DNA from: Clavibacter phaseoli
GTDB lineage: Bacteria > Actinomycetota > Actinomycetes > Actinomycetales > Microbacteriaceae
Direction: 5' to 3'
Assembly: GCF_021922925.1 (NCBI RefSeq)
Contig: NZ_CP040786.1
Coordinates: 2,728,001 to 2,792,000 of the forward strand
DNA: 64,000 nt
How positions within the stretch are numbered: the stretch's first letter is position 1; every line of letters starts with the position of its first letter. The position numbers were made by a program, and so were the translations under genes. This document shows positions 31,123-40,355 of this stretch, in pieces. The notes beneath the pieces were generated by a model. That model made no database searches, was not told the DNA's origin, and saw only the letters and a list, made by a program, of their open reading frames with translations.

Positions 31123-32409
31123 ATGGCCGACATCACCCGCCGCACCGCCATCGGGCTGGGAGGGGCCTTCGGCCTCACCGCGCTCCTCGCCGCCTGCGCC
31201 TCCGGATCCAGCGGCGGCGGCGGCCCCGCCACCGCCGACCTCCGCGTCTGGATGATGACCGACTCGGTCTCGCAGGAGGCGCGCGACTGGCTGAAGAAGA
31301 CGTTCGAGGAGCAGCACCCCGGATCCACCCTCACGATCGAGCTGCAGGTGTGGGACGGCATCGTCTCCAAGCTGCAGACCTCGCTCGCGAGCGCCGACTC
31401 CACCCCCGACATCATCGAGCTCGGCAACACGCAGGCCCCCACGTTCTGCGCGGTCGGGGCGCTCACCAGCCTCGAGGACATGAAGGAGGAGCTCGGCGGA
31501 TCCAGCCTCACGCAGTCGCTCGTGGAGCTCGGCTCGCACGACGGCCAGATGTACGCCGCCCCGTTCTACGCGGGCAGCCGCCTCTTCTTCTACCGCAAGG
31601 ACATGTTCCAGGAGGCGGGCGTCGAGATCCCGACGAGCGTCGACGAGCTCACCGCCGCCGCCGCGAAGCTGCAGGCCGCGCACGCCGGCGACCCCTCGTT
31701 CTCGGGCCTCTACCTCCCCGGCATCTCGTGGCAGTCGGCGCTCGCGTGGCAGTTCACCGAGGGCGGCCTCCTCGCCGAGCAGGACGGCGACACCTGGAAG
31801 GGCACGCTCTCCAGCCCCGAGAGCCAGAAGGCGTTCCAGGCGCTGCAGGAGATCTGGACGACCGGATCCACCGCGGGCGGCGTCACCGACAGCGAGGTCG
31901 CCGAGAAGCCGTGGGTGCCGTTCAACGCGGGCGAGACCGCGATGTTCTTCGGCTTCAACTGGCACCTGGCCAACATCGACCAGGCGCTCGTCGACGCCGG
32001 CAACGTCGGCTACTTCGGCTTCCCGGCCGCCGCGGGCGGCGACGCCGGCCACCCGTTCGCCGGCGGGTCCAACGTCGCCATCTCGGGCCGCTCGAAGAAC
32101 CAGGACCTCGCCAAGGAGGCCATGAAGCTGATCTTCTCGCAGCCCTTCCAGGAGTACTTCGCCACGGTGGGCGGCTGGGTCCCCGGCAACCTCGACTACG
32201 CCGCCGCGCTCGGCAGCGACGAGCTCGCGACCCTCACCACGGAGGCCGTGCGCAACTCGGTCGGCACCCCGGCGGCGCAGAACTGGGCGCTCGTGGAGGG
32301 CGCGCGCGTGATCGACGACTTCTACGTCGCGATCGCGGCCGGCGGCGACCCCGTCGCGCTGGCGTCCGCCGCCGACGCCAAGCTCACGAGCCTGCTCGGC
32401 CCGTCGTGA
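31123..32409 (+). CDS. ABC transporter sugar-binding lipoprotein
   Basis: A 428-residue extracellular solute-binding protein of family 1. The signal peptide starts with TRR and ends in the lipobox LLAAC (Cys25), then a Gly/Ser linker; the body has the usual LRVWMMTDSVSQEARDWLKKTFEEQ, GQMYAAPFYAGSRLFFYRKDMF, and a C-terminal ISGRSKNQDLAKEAMKLI. It should capture a carbohydrate-type solute and deliver it to the two permeases downstream. AGGAGACACC precedes the ATG. First gene of a five-gene unit to the ROK repressor. No ATPase gene is adjacent, so a shared MsiK-type ATPase is probable. Confidence 0.9.
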   Translation: MADITRRTAIGLGGAFGLTALLAACASGSSGGGGPATADLRVWMMTDSVSQEARDWLKKTFEEQHPGSTLTIELQVWDGIVSKLQTSLASADSTPDIIELGNTQAPTFCAVGALTSLEDMKEELGGSSLTQSLVELGSHDGQMYAAPFYAGSRLFFYRKDMFQEAGVEIPTSVDELTAAAAKLQAAHAGDPSFSGLYLPGISWQSALAWQFTEGGLLAEQDGDTWKGTLSSPESQKAFQALQEIWTTGSTAGGVTDSEVAEKPWVPFNAGETAMFFGFNWHLANIDQALVDAGNVGYFGFPAAAGGDAGHPFAGGSNVAISGRSKNQDLAKEAMKLIFSQPFQEYFATVGGWVPGNLDYAAALGSDELATLTTEAVRNSVGTPAAQNWALVEGARVIDDFYVAIAAGGDPVALASAADAKLTSLLGPS

Positions 32410-32416
32410 TCCGCCG

Positions 32417-33379
32417 ATGAGCGCCGTCCTCAGCACGTCCACCTCGACGCCGTCGCCCGCGCCGGCGCTCGAGGCGCCGCGGAGCCCGAGGGCCGAGCGC
32501 CGCCTCGCGCTGGTGCTGGTCCTGCCGGCCGTCGCGATCGTCGCGGTCGGCCTCGGCTACCCGCTGGCGCGGCAGGTGATCATGTCGTTCCAGCGCTTCG
32601 GCCTCGCCCAGCAGTTCGGGCAGGCGCCGGAGCTCGTGTGGTTCGACAACTACGCGCAGGTGCTCGGCGACCCGGCCTTCTGGGCGTCGCTCGGCCGGTC
32701 GGTGGGCTTCTGCCTGGCGTGCGCGGCGGCGACCGTGGTGGTCGGCACGGCGGGCGCGATGCTCCTGACGCAGGTGCGCCGGTCCATCGCGGTGGCCGTG
32801 CAGATCGTGATGCTCGTGGCGTGGGCGATGCCCGTGCTCAGCTCGCTGCAGGTGTTCCAGCTGCTGTTCGACCCGCGCAGCGGCGTGGTCGGCTGGACCC
32901 TCGGCCAGCTCGGCGCCGAGGGGATGGTCGGCTACAACTGGCTGTCGGATCCGCTCACGTTCTTCGCGGTGGCCGGCCTCCTCATCACGTGGATGAGCGT
33001 GCCGCTCGTGGTCTTCATGGTCTACGCGTCGGTGACGCAGCTCGACGAGTCGATGATGGAGGCGGCCCAGCTCGACGGCGCCGACGCCCGGCAGCGCTTC
33101 GTGCACATCGTGGCGCCGTCGGTCGCCCCGGTGCTCCTGCTCGTGAGCCTGCTGCAGGTGATCTGGGACCTGCGGGTCTTCACGCAGATCCACATCCTGC
33201 AGCAGAGCAGCGGCATCACCGACCAGACCAACGTGCTCGGCACGTTCGTCTACCAGATCGGGCTCTCCGGCGGGAACTACGGCGTCGCCTCGGCGGCCGC
33301 CATGGTGATGCTCGCGGTCAGCCTGGTGCTCACCTGGCGCTACATCCGGGCGCTCCTGACCGAGGGGGACGGCCGATGA
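32417..33379 (+). CDS. ABC sugar permease, MalF/UgpA-type
   Basis: A 320-residue permease with six main hydrophobic segments. The EAA loop that binds the ATPase is EAAQLDGADARQRFVHIVAP (about 215-234). The opening LALVLVLPAVAIVAVGLGYPLARQVIMSF is the usual first helix. It forms a heterodimer with the next permease. It starts 7 bp after the binding-protein stop. An unusual glycine-poor long N-terminus is rich in Ser/Pro/Thr (1-28). Confidence 0.9.
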   Translation: MSAVLSTSTSTPSPAPALEAPRSPRAERRLALVLVLPAVAIVAVGLGYPLARQVIMSFQRFGLAQQFGQAPELVWFDNYAQVLGDPAFWASLGRSVGFCLACAAATVVVGTAGAMLLTQVRRSIAVAVQIVMLVAWAMPVLSSLQVFQLLFDPRSGVVGWTLGQLGAEGMVGYNWLSDPLTFFAVAGLLITWMSVPLVVFMVYASVTQLDESMMEAAQLDGADARQRFVHIVAPSVAPVLLLVSLLQVIWDLRVFTQIHILQQSSGITDQTNVLGTFVYQIGLSGGNYGVASAAAMVMLAVSLVLTWRYIRALLTEGDGR

Positions 33380-34323
33380 CCGCGACCATCGCACGCTCCG
33401 CGACGACGCCCGCGTCCGGCTCCGCCCCGGCCCCCGGTTCGCCCGCCACGGCGCCGGGCGACGCGCGCCCCGCCGCCCGCGCGCCCCGCGCCCGCCGCCG
33501 CCGCTCGCCCGGGCGCATCGCGCTCGACCTGGTGGCGATCGCGTTCGGCCTCGTCTGGCTCTTCCCCGTCTACTGGATGGTGGACGCCGCGTTCCTCACC
33601 TCCGACCAGCTGTCGTCGCGCACGCCCACGTGGTTCCCCGTCGGCGGCACCGTCGAGCACTTCGCGCGCGTCCTAGGCGACGCCGGGTTCTGGTCGGCGC
33701 TGCGCATGAGCACGCTCATCGCGCTCGTCGTGGTGGCCGGGTCGCTCGCGTTCGGCGTCGTCGCCGCCTTCGCGCTCAGCCGGTTCCGGTTCCGAGGGCG
33801 CACGTCGATGATCGTGGCCGTGCTCGTGATCCAGATGATCCCGGCCGAGGCCCTCTTCATCTCGCAGTACCGCATGCTCGACGGCTGGGGCCTGCTCAAC
33901 TCCGTGCTCGGTCTGAGCGTGCTGTACCTGGCCGCCAACGTGCCGTTCACGATCTGGGTGCTCAAGGGCTTCGTCGACGGGATCCCCGTGGAGCTCGAGG
34001 AGGCCGCCATGCTCGACGGCTGCAGCCGCGTCGGCGCGTTCCGCCGGGTGACCCTGCCGCTGCTCGGATCCGGCCTCGTCGCGTCCAGCATCTTCAGCTT
34101 CCTGGCCGCCTGGAACGAGTACACGCTCGCGCTCGTGACCCTCTCCGCCGACGGCAGCAGCACGCTCCCGCTCTGGCTGCAGGGGTTCCGCGGCCAGATG
34201 CAGGAGACCGACTGGGGCGGCATCATGGCAGGATCGACGCTCATGGCGCTCCCCGTGGTGATCCTCTTCCTCATCGTGCAGAAGCGCATGGCGACGGGCC
34301 TCACCGCGGGCGCGGTCAAGTGA
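33376..34323 (+). CDS. ABC sugar permease, MalG/UgpE-type
   Basis: A 315-residue permease. After a Pro/Ala/Arg-rich start (1-48) comes the first helix with LFPVYWMVDAAF, then the EAA loop EEAAMLDGCSRVGAFRRVTLPLL (about 222-244) and FLAAWNEYTLAL, typical of MalG-type proteins. ATGA overlap with the first permease couples translation. Works with the permease at 32417 and the binding protein at 31123; the ATPase must come from elsewhere in the genome. Confidence 0.9.
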   Translation: MTATIARSATTPASGSAPAPGSPATAPGDARPAARAPRARRRRSPGRIALDLVAIAFGLVWLFPVYWMVDAAFLTSDQLSSRTPTWFPVGGTVEHFARVLGDAGFWSALRMSTLIALVVVAGSLAFGVVAAFALSRFRFRGRTSMIVAVLVIQMIPAEALFISQYRMLDGWGLLNSVLGLSVLYLAANVPFTIWVLKGFVDGIPVELEEAAMLDGCSRVGAFRRVTLPLLGSGLVASSIFSFLAAWNEYTLALVTLSADGSSTLPLWLQGFRGQMQETDWGGIMAGSTLMALPVVILFLIVQKRMATGLTAGAVK

Positions 34324-35327
34324 CGGACCTCCCGCGGCTCGAGCTGCGGGTCCCGCGGCCGGTCATCGCGTTCGACATCGGCGGCACGGACGTCAAGATC
34401 GCCGTCGTGGACGCGCGCGGCGAGGTCGTCGAGGCCCGCTCGATGCCGACGCCCACCCACGACGCCGTCGCCTTGGTCGCCGCGCTCGCCTCCGCCGTCG
34501 CGGACGCCGCGCGCGACCACCCGCACGCCGCGCCCGAGGCCGTCGGCGTGCACGTGGCCGGCGTCGTCGACGACGACCGCGGCGTGGTCGTGCTGGCCGA
34601 GCACGTGGGCCTCCGCGACGTGCCCATGCGCGACCTGCTGGCCGAGGCCACCGGGCTGCCCGTCGCGTTCGGCAACGACGCGCGCGGCGCCGGGGTCGCC
34701 GAGTTCGAGATGGGCGCCGCCCGCGGCGCCCGCGACGCGGTCGTGGTCACCATCGGCACGGGCATCGGCGCGGCCGTCTTCGTGGACGGCCGCCTCTACA
34801 CCGCGGGCGGGCGCGGCGCCGAGCTCGGGCACCTTCGCACGACGCCCGTGGGATCCGATGCCGGCGTCCGCTGCGCGTGCGGCGGATCCGGCTGCCTCGA
34901 GACCGTCGCGTCGGCCCAGGGTGTGGCCGACGCCTACGCCCGGGCGACCGGGAGCCCGAGCGCCGAGGGCGGATCCGCGCGCGTGTTCCGGGCCGCGGCC
35001 GCCGGGGATCCGGTCGCGCAGCGGGTCGTCGACGCGTGCATCGACGCGCTGGCGCTCGCCTTCGCGCAGCTGACGGCGATCCTCTCCCCCGAGGTCGTGG
35101 TGGTCGCCGGCGGGCTGTCCCGCGCGGGCGAGCAGCTCCTCGGGCCGCTGCGCGAGCGCCTCGACTCCCTCCTCACCTTCCAGCGCCGTCCGCTCGTGGT
35201 GGCGGCGCGCTTCGGCGGGCAGGCCGGGGTGATCGCGTCGGCGCTCATCGCCGGGCGCCTGCCGGAGGCGGACCGGCCCGCCGCCGTCGATCCCGCGCGG
35301 TCCACCGCCGGGGCCGTGGGCGCGTGA
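34320..35327 (+). CDS. ROK-family sugar kinase
   Basis: A 335-residue kinase-like protein. The ATP-binding start VIAFDIGGTDVKIAVVD, the catalytic-type FGNDARGAG (about 119-127), TIGTGIGAAVF and the ROK zinc cluster CACGGSGCLET (about 184-194) are all present. It should phosphorylate the imported sugar or its derivative. GTG overlaps the permease stop (GTGA). The next gene is a ROK repressor, so sensing and phosphorylation of the same ligand are likely. Which sugar is not evident. Confidence 0.88.
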   Translation: MTDLPRLELRVPRPVIAFDIGGTDVKIAVVDARGEVVEARSMPTPTHDAVALVAALASAVADAARDHPHAAPEAVGVHVAGVVDDDRGVVVLAEHVGLRDVPMRDLLAEATGLPVAFGNDARGAGVAEFEMGAARGARDAVVVTIGTGIGAAVFVDGRLYTAGGRGAELGHLRTTPVGSDAGVRCACGGSGCLETVASAQGVADAYARATGSPSAEGGSARVFRAAAAGDPVAQRVVDACIDALALAFAQLTAILSPEVVVVAGGLSRAGEQLLGPLRERLDSLLTFQRRPLVVAARFGGQAGVIASALIAGRLPEADRPAAVDPARSTAGAVGA

Positions 35328-36601
35328 CCGTCCTCCCGCCGGCGGGTCCGCCCGGCCCGCCCGCGGCGCGCCCGCCCGAGCGCCTGCTCGGCGGGGGCCG
35401 CCTGCCCCCGCCGACCCCGCGGATCCGCCGCCAGGTCCCCGACAGCGAGATCGCCGGCGAGACCGCGTCGGCGCTGCTGTACATGATCGCCACGGGCTCG
35501 GCCACGAACCGCGCCGACCTCGCCCGCACGCTCGGCCTGCCGCCGTCGACCATCACGGGCAAGATCACGCAGCTGCTGCACGCCGGCCTCGTCGAGGAGC
35601 GCGGGTCCGGCGACCCGACGGGCGGCCGCCGCCCGCGCGTGCTGCACCTCCGCGACGACGCGGGCGTGATGCTCGCGGCCGACCTCGGGCGCAGCCACGC
35701 CCGGCTCGCGCTCCTCAGCATGTCCGGCACCATCGTCGACGCGCGCACCATCCCCATCGACATCGGCGCTGGGCCGCTCGGCGTGCTCGCGCTGGTCGCC
35801 ACGGCGCTGCGGACGCTCGTCGCGGAGTCCGGGGATCCCGTCGTCCGCGGCGTGGGCATGTGCCTGCCCGGCCCGGTCGACACCGCGCGCGGCATGGTCG
35901 AGTCGCCCGCGTCGATGCCCGGCTGGCACCGCTTCGACGTCGTCGGCTGGCTCGCGGACGAGTTCGACGCCGTCGCCGTGGTCGACAACGACGCCAACAT
36001 GATGGGCCTCGGCGAGCACGCCACGCTCGACCGCCGGGCGGCCGGATCACGCGTGCGGGTCGGCAGCATGCTCTTCCTCAAGGCGGGCGCGTCCGTCGGC
36101 TGCGGCATCGTCATCAACGGGCACGTGTACCGCGGCGCCACCGCGCTGGCGGGCGACATCGCGCACGTCCGGGTCGCGGCGGCCGCGGGGATCCCGTGCA
36201 ACTGCGGCAACAGCGGCTGCCTGGAGACGGTGGTCGGCGCCACCGGCATCGTCGCCGGCCTGCGCGCCGCCGGTGCCCCCGTGCGCGACCTGCCGGACGC
36301 CGTGCGGCTCGCCCACGACGGCGACGCGCGCGCCACCACGCAGCTCCGCCAAGCGGGGCGCACGGTCGGCGACACGCTCGCGGCCGTCGTCAACTTCTTC
36401 AACCCGGAGGTCGTGGTCATCGGCGGGATGCTCTCGACGGTCGAGCCGTTCGTCGCCGCCATCCGCTCGCAGCTCTACGAGAGCTGCCACCCGCTCGCGA
36501 CGACGACGCTGCGGATCCAGCAGACCGAGGCGGGCGTCGACGCGGGCGTGCTCGGCATCGGGCAGCTGTGCCTGCGGCGGGCGCTGGCGCGGCTGTACTG
36601 A
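35324..36601 (+). CDS. ROK-family transcriptional repressor (NagC/XylR type)
   Basis: A 425-residue regulator. A Pro-rich start (1-35) leads to a winged helix (about 45-105) with NRADLARTLGLPPSTITGKITQLLHAGLVEERGSGDPTGGRRPR. The ROK domain follows with ADLGRSHARLALLS, VVDNDANMMGLGEH, KAGASVGCGIVINGHVYRGATALAGDIAH and the zinc cluster CNCGNSGCLET. It should control the ABC operon and perhaps the divergent mlrC/isomerase genes, with the sugar or sugar phosphate as ligand. GTGA overlap with the kinase gene. 35 bp convergent with the peptidase gene. Confidence 0.88.
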   Translation: MTVLPPAGPPGPPAARPPERLLGGGRLPPPTPRIRRQVPDSEIAGETASALLYMIATGSATNRADLARTLGLPPSTITGKITQLLHAGLVEERGSGDPTGGRRPRVLHLRDDAGVMLAADLGRSHARLALLSMSGTIVDARTIPIDIGAGPLGVLALVATALRTLVAESGDPVVRGVGMCLPGPVDTARGMVESPASMPGWHRFDVVGWLADEFDAVAVVDNDANMMGLGEHATLDRRAAGSRVRVGSMLFLKAGASVGCGIVINGHVYRGATALAGDIAHVRVAAAAGIPCNCGNSGCLETVVGATGIVAGLRAAGAPVRDLPDAVRLAHDGDARATTQLRQAGRTVGDTLAAVVNFFNPEVVVIGGMLSTVEPFVAAIRSQLYESCHPLATTTLRIQQTEAGVDAGVLGIGQLCLRRALARLY

Positions 36602-36635
36602 GCGGACGCGCGCGCGCTCCCGGCCGGCGCCGCCC

Positions 36636-38132
36636 TCAGGACTCGCGCGTCATCATGCGGGCCGACAGGTCGGGCGTCTCCGTCACCTCGTCGAACGGCA
36701 CCATCGGCCGGATGATCCGGTGGTGCGGCAGCCGCGCGAGGTCCTGGTCGACCCCGCCCGGCGTGAGCGCCATCATCCAGTCCGCCGCCATCGCGTGCAG
36801 CTCGGGCTCGAGGTAGCCGATCTTCACCACCACGATGTCGGCGGCCCGCGCGTCGATGCCGTTCCGCTGGAAGTCCCGCTCCAGGTGGTACGGCTTCCGG
36901 CGGGCCGTGAGGATCACGCGCAGCCCGCCCACGCGCACGACCGCCTCGACGTCGGCGGCGGGATCCCCGTGCGCGATGTGCTCGACCGTGCCGCGGATCT
37001 CCGCCGGCGGCGCGACCGTGTCGTCCACGAGCGCGCCGGCCCGCACGTCGACCTCGCCGCCCACGCCCGCCGCGACGCACGCGGCGACGGCGCCCGGATC
37101 CGGGATCGACGCGTACACGGCCTCGACGGCGCCCGACGCGATCTCGGGCCGCGCGAGCAGCGCGCGCAGGGTGCCCGTGGCGTCGCCCGCGCCGCCGGCC
37201 GTGGGGTTGTCGCCCGAGTCGCTGAGGAAGAAGGGCCGCGCGTCGCTCGCGACCGCGCGGTCCAGGCACTCGTCGAGCGTGCCCACGGGCGCCACGAACG
37301 CGAAGTCGTCGCGCACCCGCCAGAGCTCGGCGGCCAGCTCCTCGGCCGACCCCGCGACCACGGCCGCGTCGTCGCCCGTGACGACGACGGCCGCGTGGTT
37401 GCGCGGCTCGTCGGCCCAGGCGTAGCCGATCCAGATCCCGGCGTCGATCACGCCGTCGCGCGCCGTGATCCCCGGGATGCGGCCGTACAGGCCCTTCGCC
37501 GGCTCGTCGCGCGTGCTCGTCTTCTCGCCCGGCAGCAGGATCGGCACGGGCACCCACGCGGTCGCCACCGGATCCCGGCGCCGCGGCCCCGTGAGCCGGT
37601 CGACGAGATTCTGCACCGCGCGCTCGACGGTCTCGAGCGCGTCCTCGTGCGGGGCGAGGCGGTAGCAGGTGATGAGGTCGACGGACGTCGCGAGCAGCGG
37701 CGTGACGTTGCCGTGCAGGTCCATGGTCGCCGAGACGATCGCGTCGGGGCCGACGAGCTCGCGGATGCGGGCGGCGAGCGCGCCCTCGGGGTCGTCCGTG
37801 CCGATGACGCTCATGGCGCCGTGCACGTCGTACAGCACGCCGTCGACCGGGCCGCCCTCCGCGAGCGCGCGCTCGAGCGCGCCCAGCATGTCGTCGACGA
37901 TCGCGCGGTGGTCGTCGGCCGGGACGGGCCCGCCGGGGATCGCGCGGAAGTGCGGCAGCGCGGTCCACTCCGTGCGCTCCCGCAGCGGCGAGCCGGGCGC
38001 GAGGAACGGGCGGCCGGCGAGGTAGGCGTCGCCCTCGGTGCGCACGAACTGGTCGACGCGGGTCACGGCGGGCGAGTACACGCTCGCCTCGAGCGACATG
38101 CCGAGCGAGACGATCCGGGGGCGGTGCGGCAT
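36636..38132 (-). CDS. M81-family metallopeptidase (MlrC/microcystinase C-like)
   Basis: A 498-residue protein of the MlrC family. Zinc-type motifs are visible in LYDVHGAM (Asp102, His104) and TMDLHGN (Asp138, His140); the second part holds DSGDNPTAGGAGD and a C-terminal domain ending near LARLPHHRIIRPMVP. MlrC cleaves linear microcystin, but most relatives have unknown natural substrates. GGAAGG precedes the ATG at 38132. It sits between the sugar ABC/ROK unit and the isomerase/oxidoreductase pair. A peptidase inside a sugar island suggests a sugar- or lactam-linked peptide substrate, or an amidohydrolase role (inference). Confidence 0.86.
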   Translation of the reverse strand: MPHRPRIVSLGMSLEASVYSPAVTRVDQFVRTEGDAYLAGRPFLAPGSPLRERTEWTALPHFRAIPGGPVPADDHRAIVDDMLGALERALAEGGPVDGVLYDVHGAMSVIGTDDPEGALAARIRELVGPDAIVSATMDLHGNVTPLLATSVDLITCYRLAPHEDALETVERAVQNLVDRLTGPRRRDPVATAWVPVPILLPGEKTSTRDEPAKGLYGRIPGITARDGVIDAGIWIGYAWADEPRNHAAVVVTGDDAAVVAGSAEELAAELWRVRDDFAFVAPVGTLDECLDRAVASDARPFFLSDSGDNPTAGGAGDATGTLRALLARPEIASGAVEAVYASIPDPGAVAACVAAGVGGEVDVRAGALVDDTVAPPAEIRGTVEHIAHGDPAADVEAVVRVGGLRVILTARRKPYHLERDFQRNGIDARAADIVVVKIGYLEPELHAMAADWMMALTPGGVDQDLARLPHHRIIRPMVPFDEVTETPDLSARMMTRES

Positions 38133-38235
38133 GGGATCCCTTCCGTCCGGCGCGGGTCGGGTCGGGTCGGCGAGCGCCGCCCTCCTGCCGGGTGCTCCCA
38201 CCATATGGACGCGCCCGACGCGTCCCGCCGGCGGG

Positions 38236-38308
38236 CCGTTACGGCTCCGTTAAACCGGTCGCGTCCGAACCGCGGCCCCGGGACGCCGACGCGCGCCGCG
38301 CCTAGCGT
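38236..38308. promoter_or_regulatory. Control region between peptidase and isomerase genes
   Basis: Direct repeats CCGTTA at 38236 and 38247, 11 bp apart (one helix turn), the second inside CCGTTAAACC. A TAGCGT hexamer at 38303-38308 fits as a -10 box for the isomerase gene at 38355. TTTAAC on the opposite strand (38249-38254) resembles TTTAAC at 31034-31039 ahead of the ABC operon, so one regulator may bind both; evidence is thin. Confidence 0.4.
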
Positions 38309-38354
38309 GGGGTCACGGCCGACCGCGCGGCCGCCGGATCCGGAAAGGCCGCCC

Positions 38355-39215
38355 ATGCGCATCGGCGTCAGCTCCTACACGTTCGCCCCGGCCCTCGAGG
38401 CCGGCACCCTGACCGTCCCCGACGTGGTCGACCTCGTGGCCGACTCCGACGCCACCCACCTGGAGATCTCGATCGCCGGCCTCGGCAGCGAGCTCGTCGA
38501 CGACCCCGACCTGGTCGACGCGATCCGCGCCCGCGCCGACGCGCGCGGCGTCGGGCTCGCCAACTACGCGGTCGGCGCCGACCTCCTCGACCCCGACCTC
38601 GACGGCCAGGTCGCCCGGCTGCACGAGCACATCCGGGTCGCGCACGAGCTCGGGATCCCGCTGCTCCGGCACGACGTGTTCGCCTGGCCCTGGCGCGAGG
38701 CCGACGACGACGCGTTCGAGCGCGCCTTCGCGACGATCGTGCCCGTCTGCCGTGACCTCGCCGACCACGCCGCGACCCTCGGCATCGCCACCACGGTCGA
38801 GAACCACGGCATGAGCATGAACGCGAGCGACCGGATCCTGCGCCTCGTCGAGGCCGTCGACCGGCCCGCCTTCCGCGTCACGCTCGACGTGGGCAACTCC
38901 TTGTGCGTCGACGAGGATCCGCTCGCCGCCGTGCCGCGCCTCCTCCCCCACGCCGCCGTGGTGCACCTCAAGGACTTCGACGTGCGCGACGTGCCGCCGG
39001 ACGGCACGTGGATGACGACGCTCGGCGGGCGCGGGATCCGCGGCGCCGTCGTCGGCTCCGGCGACCTGCCCATCGGCCGCCTCCTCGCGCTCGTGGCGGA
39101 CTCGGGCTTCGACGGCCCGGTGTCCATCGAGTTCGAGGGGCTCGAGGATCCGATCACGGGCTTCACGCAGGGCCTCGCCGCCGCCCGCCGCCTCGCCGCG
39201 GAGGCCACCCGATGA
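38355..39215 (+). CDS. Sugar phosphate isomerase/epimerase (AP endonuclease 2 family)
   Basis: A 286-residue TIM-barrel protein with metal-site phrases in order: THLEISIAGL, TTVENHGMSM (about 153-162), RVTLDVGNSL, AVVHLKDFDV and GPVSIEFEGLEDP. Relatives act on ketoses or inososes. GGAAAGG precedes the ATG. The next gene, an oxidoreductase, overlaps by ATGA, so both belong to one pathway, presumably catabolism of the compound imported by the ABC system. Only weakly like the isomerase at 24162-24968. Confidence 0.86.
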   Translation: MRIGVSSYTFAPALEAGTLTVPDVVDLVADSDATHLEISIAGLGSELVDDPDLVDAIRARADARGVGLANYAVGADLLDPDLDGQVARLHEHIRVAHELGIPLLRHDVFAWPWREADDDAFERAFATIVPVCRDLADHAATLGIATTVENHGMSMNASDRILRLVEAVDRPAFRVTLDVGNSLCVDEDPLAAVPRLLPHAAVVHLKDFDVRDVPPDGTWMTTLGGRGIRGAVVGSGDLPIGRLLALVADSGFDGPVSIEFEGLEDPITGFTQGLAAARRLAAEATR

Positions 39216-40300
39216 GCGAGATCACCGCGCCCGCCGCCCCCGCCGCGCCCGTCCGCATCGGCGTCGTCGGCGCCGGCACCATCGCCGGCCTCCACCTCGC
39301 CGCCTACGCCCAGAACCCCGACGTGGTCGTCTCCGGCATCTGCGACATCGACGGCGAGCGCGCCGCGTCGCGCGCGGCCGAGCACGGCGCCGGCATCGTC
39401 TCGACCGACTTCCGCGCCTTCGTCGCCGATCCCGGCATCGACGCCGTGAGCGTATGCACCCGCAACGACACGCACGCGGAGGTCGCGATCGCCGCGCTCG
39501 AGGCGGGCAAGAGCGTCCTGCTCGAGAAGCCCATGGCCGTCACGGTCGCGCAGGCCGAGGCCATCGTGGCGGCCGAGGCGGCGAGCGCCGGATCCGTGCA
39601 GGTCGGCTACGTGCGCCGCCACTCCTCGAACGCGGTCACCCTCAAGCGCTTCGTGGACGCGGGCGACCTCGGTCCCCTCTACTACGCGAAGGCCGTGTTC
39701 CTCCGCCAGGCGGGGGATCCGGGCGGCTGGTTCTCGAACCGCTCGGTCTCGGGCGGCGGCCCGCTCATCGACCTCGGCGTGCACTTCCTCGACATGGCGC
39801 TCTGGCTCATGGACTTCCCCGAGCCCGTCGCGGTCACGGGCTACACGTTCTCGCGCCTCGGCAGCCGCACGAACCTCCGCGGCCTCACCCGCTACCTCAG
39901 CGCCGACCAGACGCCGTCGGACGACCCGGTCGAGGACCTCGCGGGCGCGGTGGTGCGCTTCGCCTCCGGCGCCGTGCTCGCGATCGAGACCTCGTACTCC
40001 CTGCACGGCCGCGACAGCCAGTCGTTCGAGGTGTTCGGCGAGAAGGGCGGCGCGACGCTGGAGCCCGCGCTGCGGATCACGACGGAGCTGCACGACACGG
40101 CGGTCGAGATCACGCCGAACATCGACGCCCTGTCCTTCGACCTCGCGGAGGGCTTCCAGGTGGAGATCGACACCTTCGTGCGCATGGTGCGCGGCGAGGT
40201 CGAACCCGTCGCGCCCGCGGCCCACGGGCTGCACCTCGCCCGGATCCTCGAGGCCGTCTACGCGTCGGCCGCGAGCGGGCGCGAGGTGCGGCTGGACTGA
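39212..40300 (+). CDS. Gfo/Idh/MocA-family oxidoreductase
   Basis: A 362-residue NAD(P)-dependent dehydrogenase. Rossmann start IGVVGAGTIAGLHLAAY (about 17-33), CDIDGERAASRAAEHG, family motif LLEKPMAVT and substrate-side phrase GGGPLIDLGVHFLDMALWLMDFP. It should oxidise a hydroxyl of a cyclic polyol or sugar, paired with the isomerase before it. Start overlaps the isomerase stop. Last gene of the island; no strong terminator seen in the 55 bp before the convergent recQ. Confidence 0.9.
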   Translation: MSEITAPAAPAAPVRIGVVGAGTIAGLHLAAYAQNPDVVVSGICDIDGERAASRAAEHGAGIVSTDFRAFVADPGIDAVSVCTRNDTHAEVAIAALEAGKSVLLEKPMAVTVAQAEAIVAAEAASAGSVQVGYVRRHSSNAVTLKRFVDAGDLGPLYYAKAVFLRQAGDPGGWFSNRSVSGGGPLIDLGVHFLDMALWLMDFPEPVAVTGYTFSRLGSRTNLRGLTRYLSADQTPSDDPVEDLAGAVVRFASGAVLAIETSYSLHGRDSQSFEVFGEKGGATLEPALRITTELHDTAVEITPNIDALSFDLAEGFQVEIDTFVRMVRGEVEPVAPAAHGLHLARILEAVYASAASGREVRLD

Positions 40301-40355
40301 GGCGACGGGCGCCCGGGCGGGTGGCGCGACGCATGTCCGCGCCGCCGCCCGCGAC

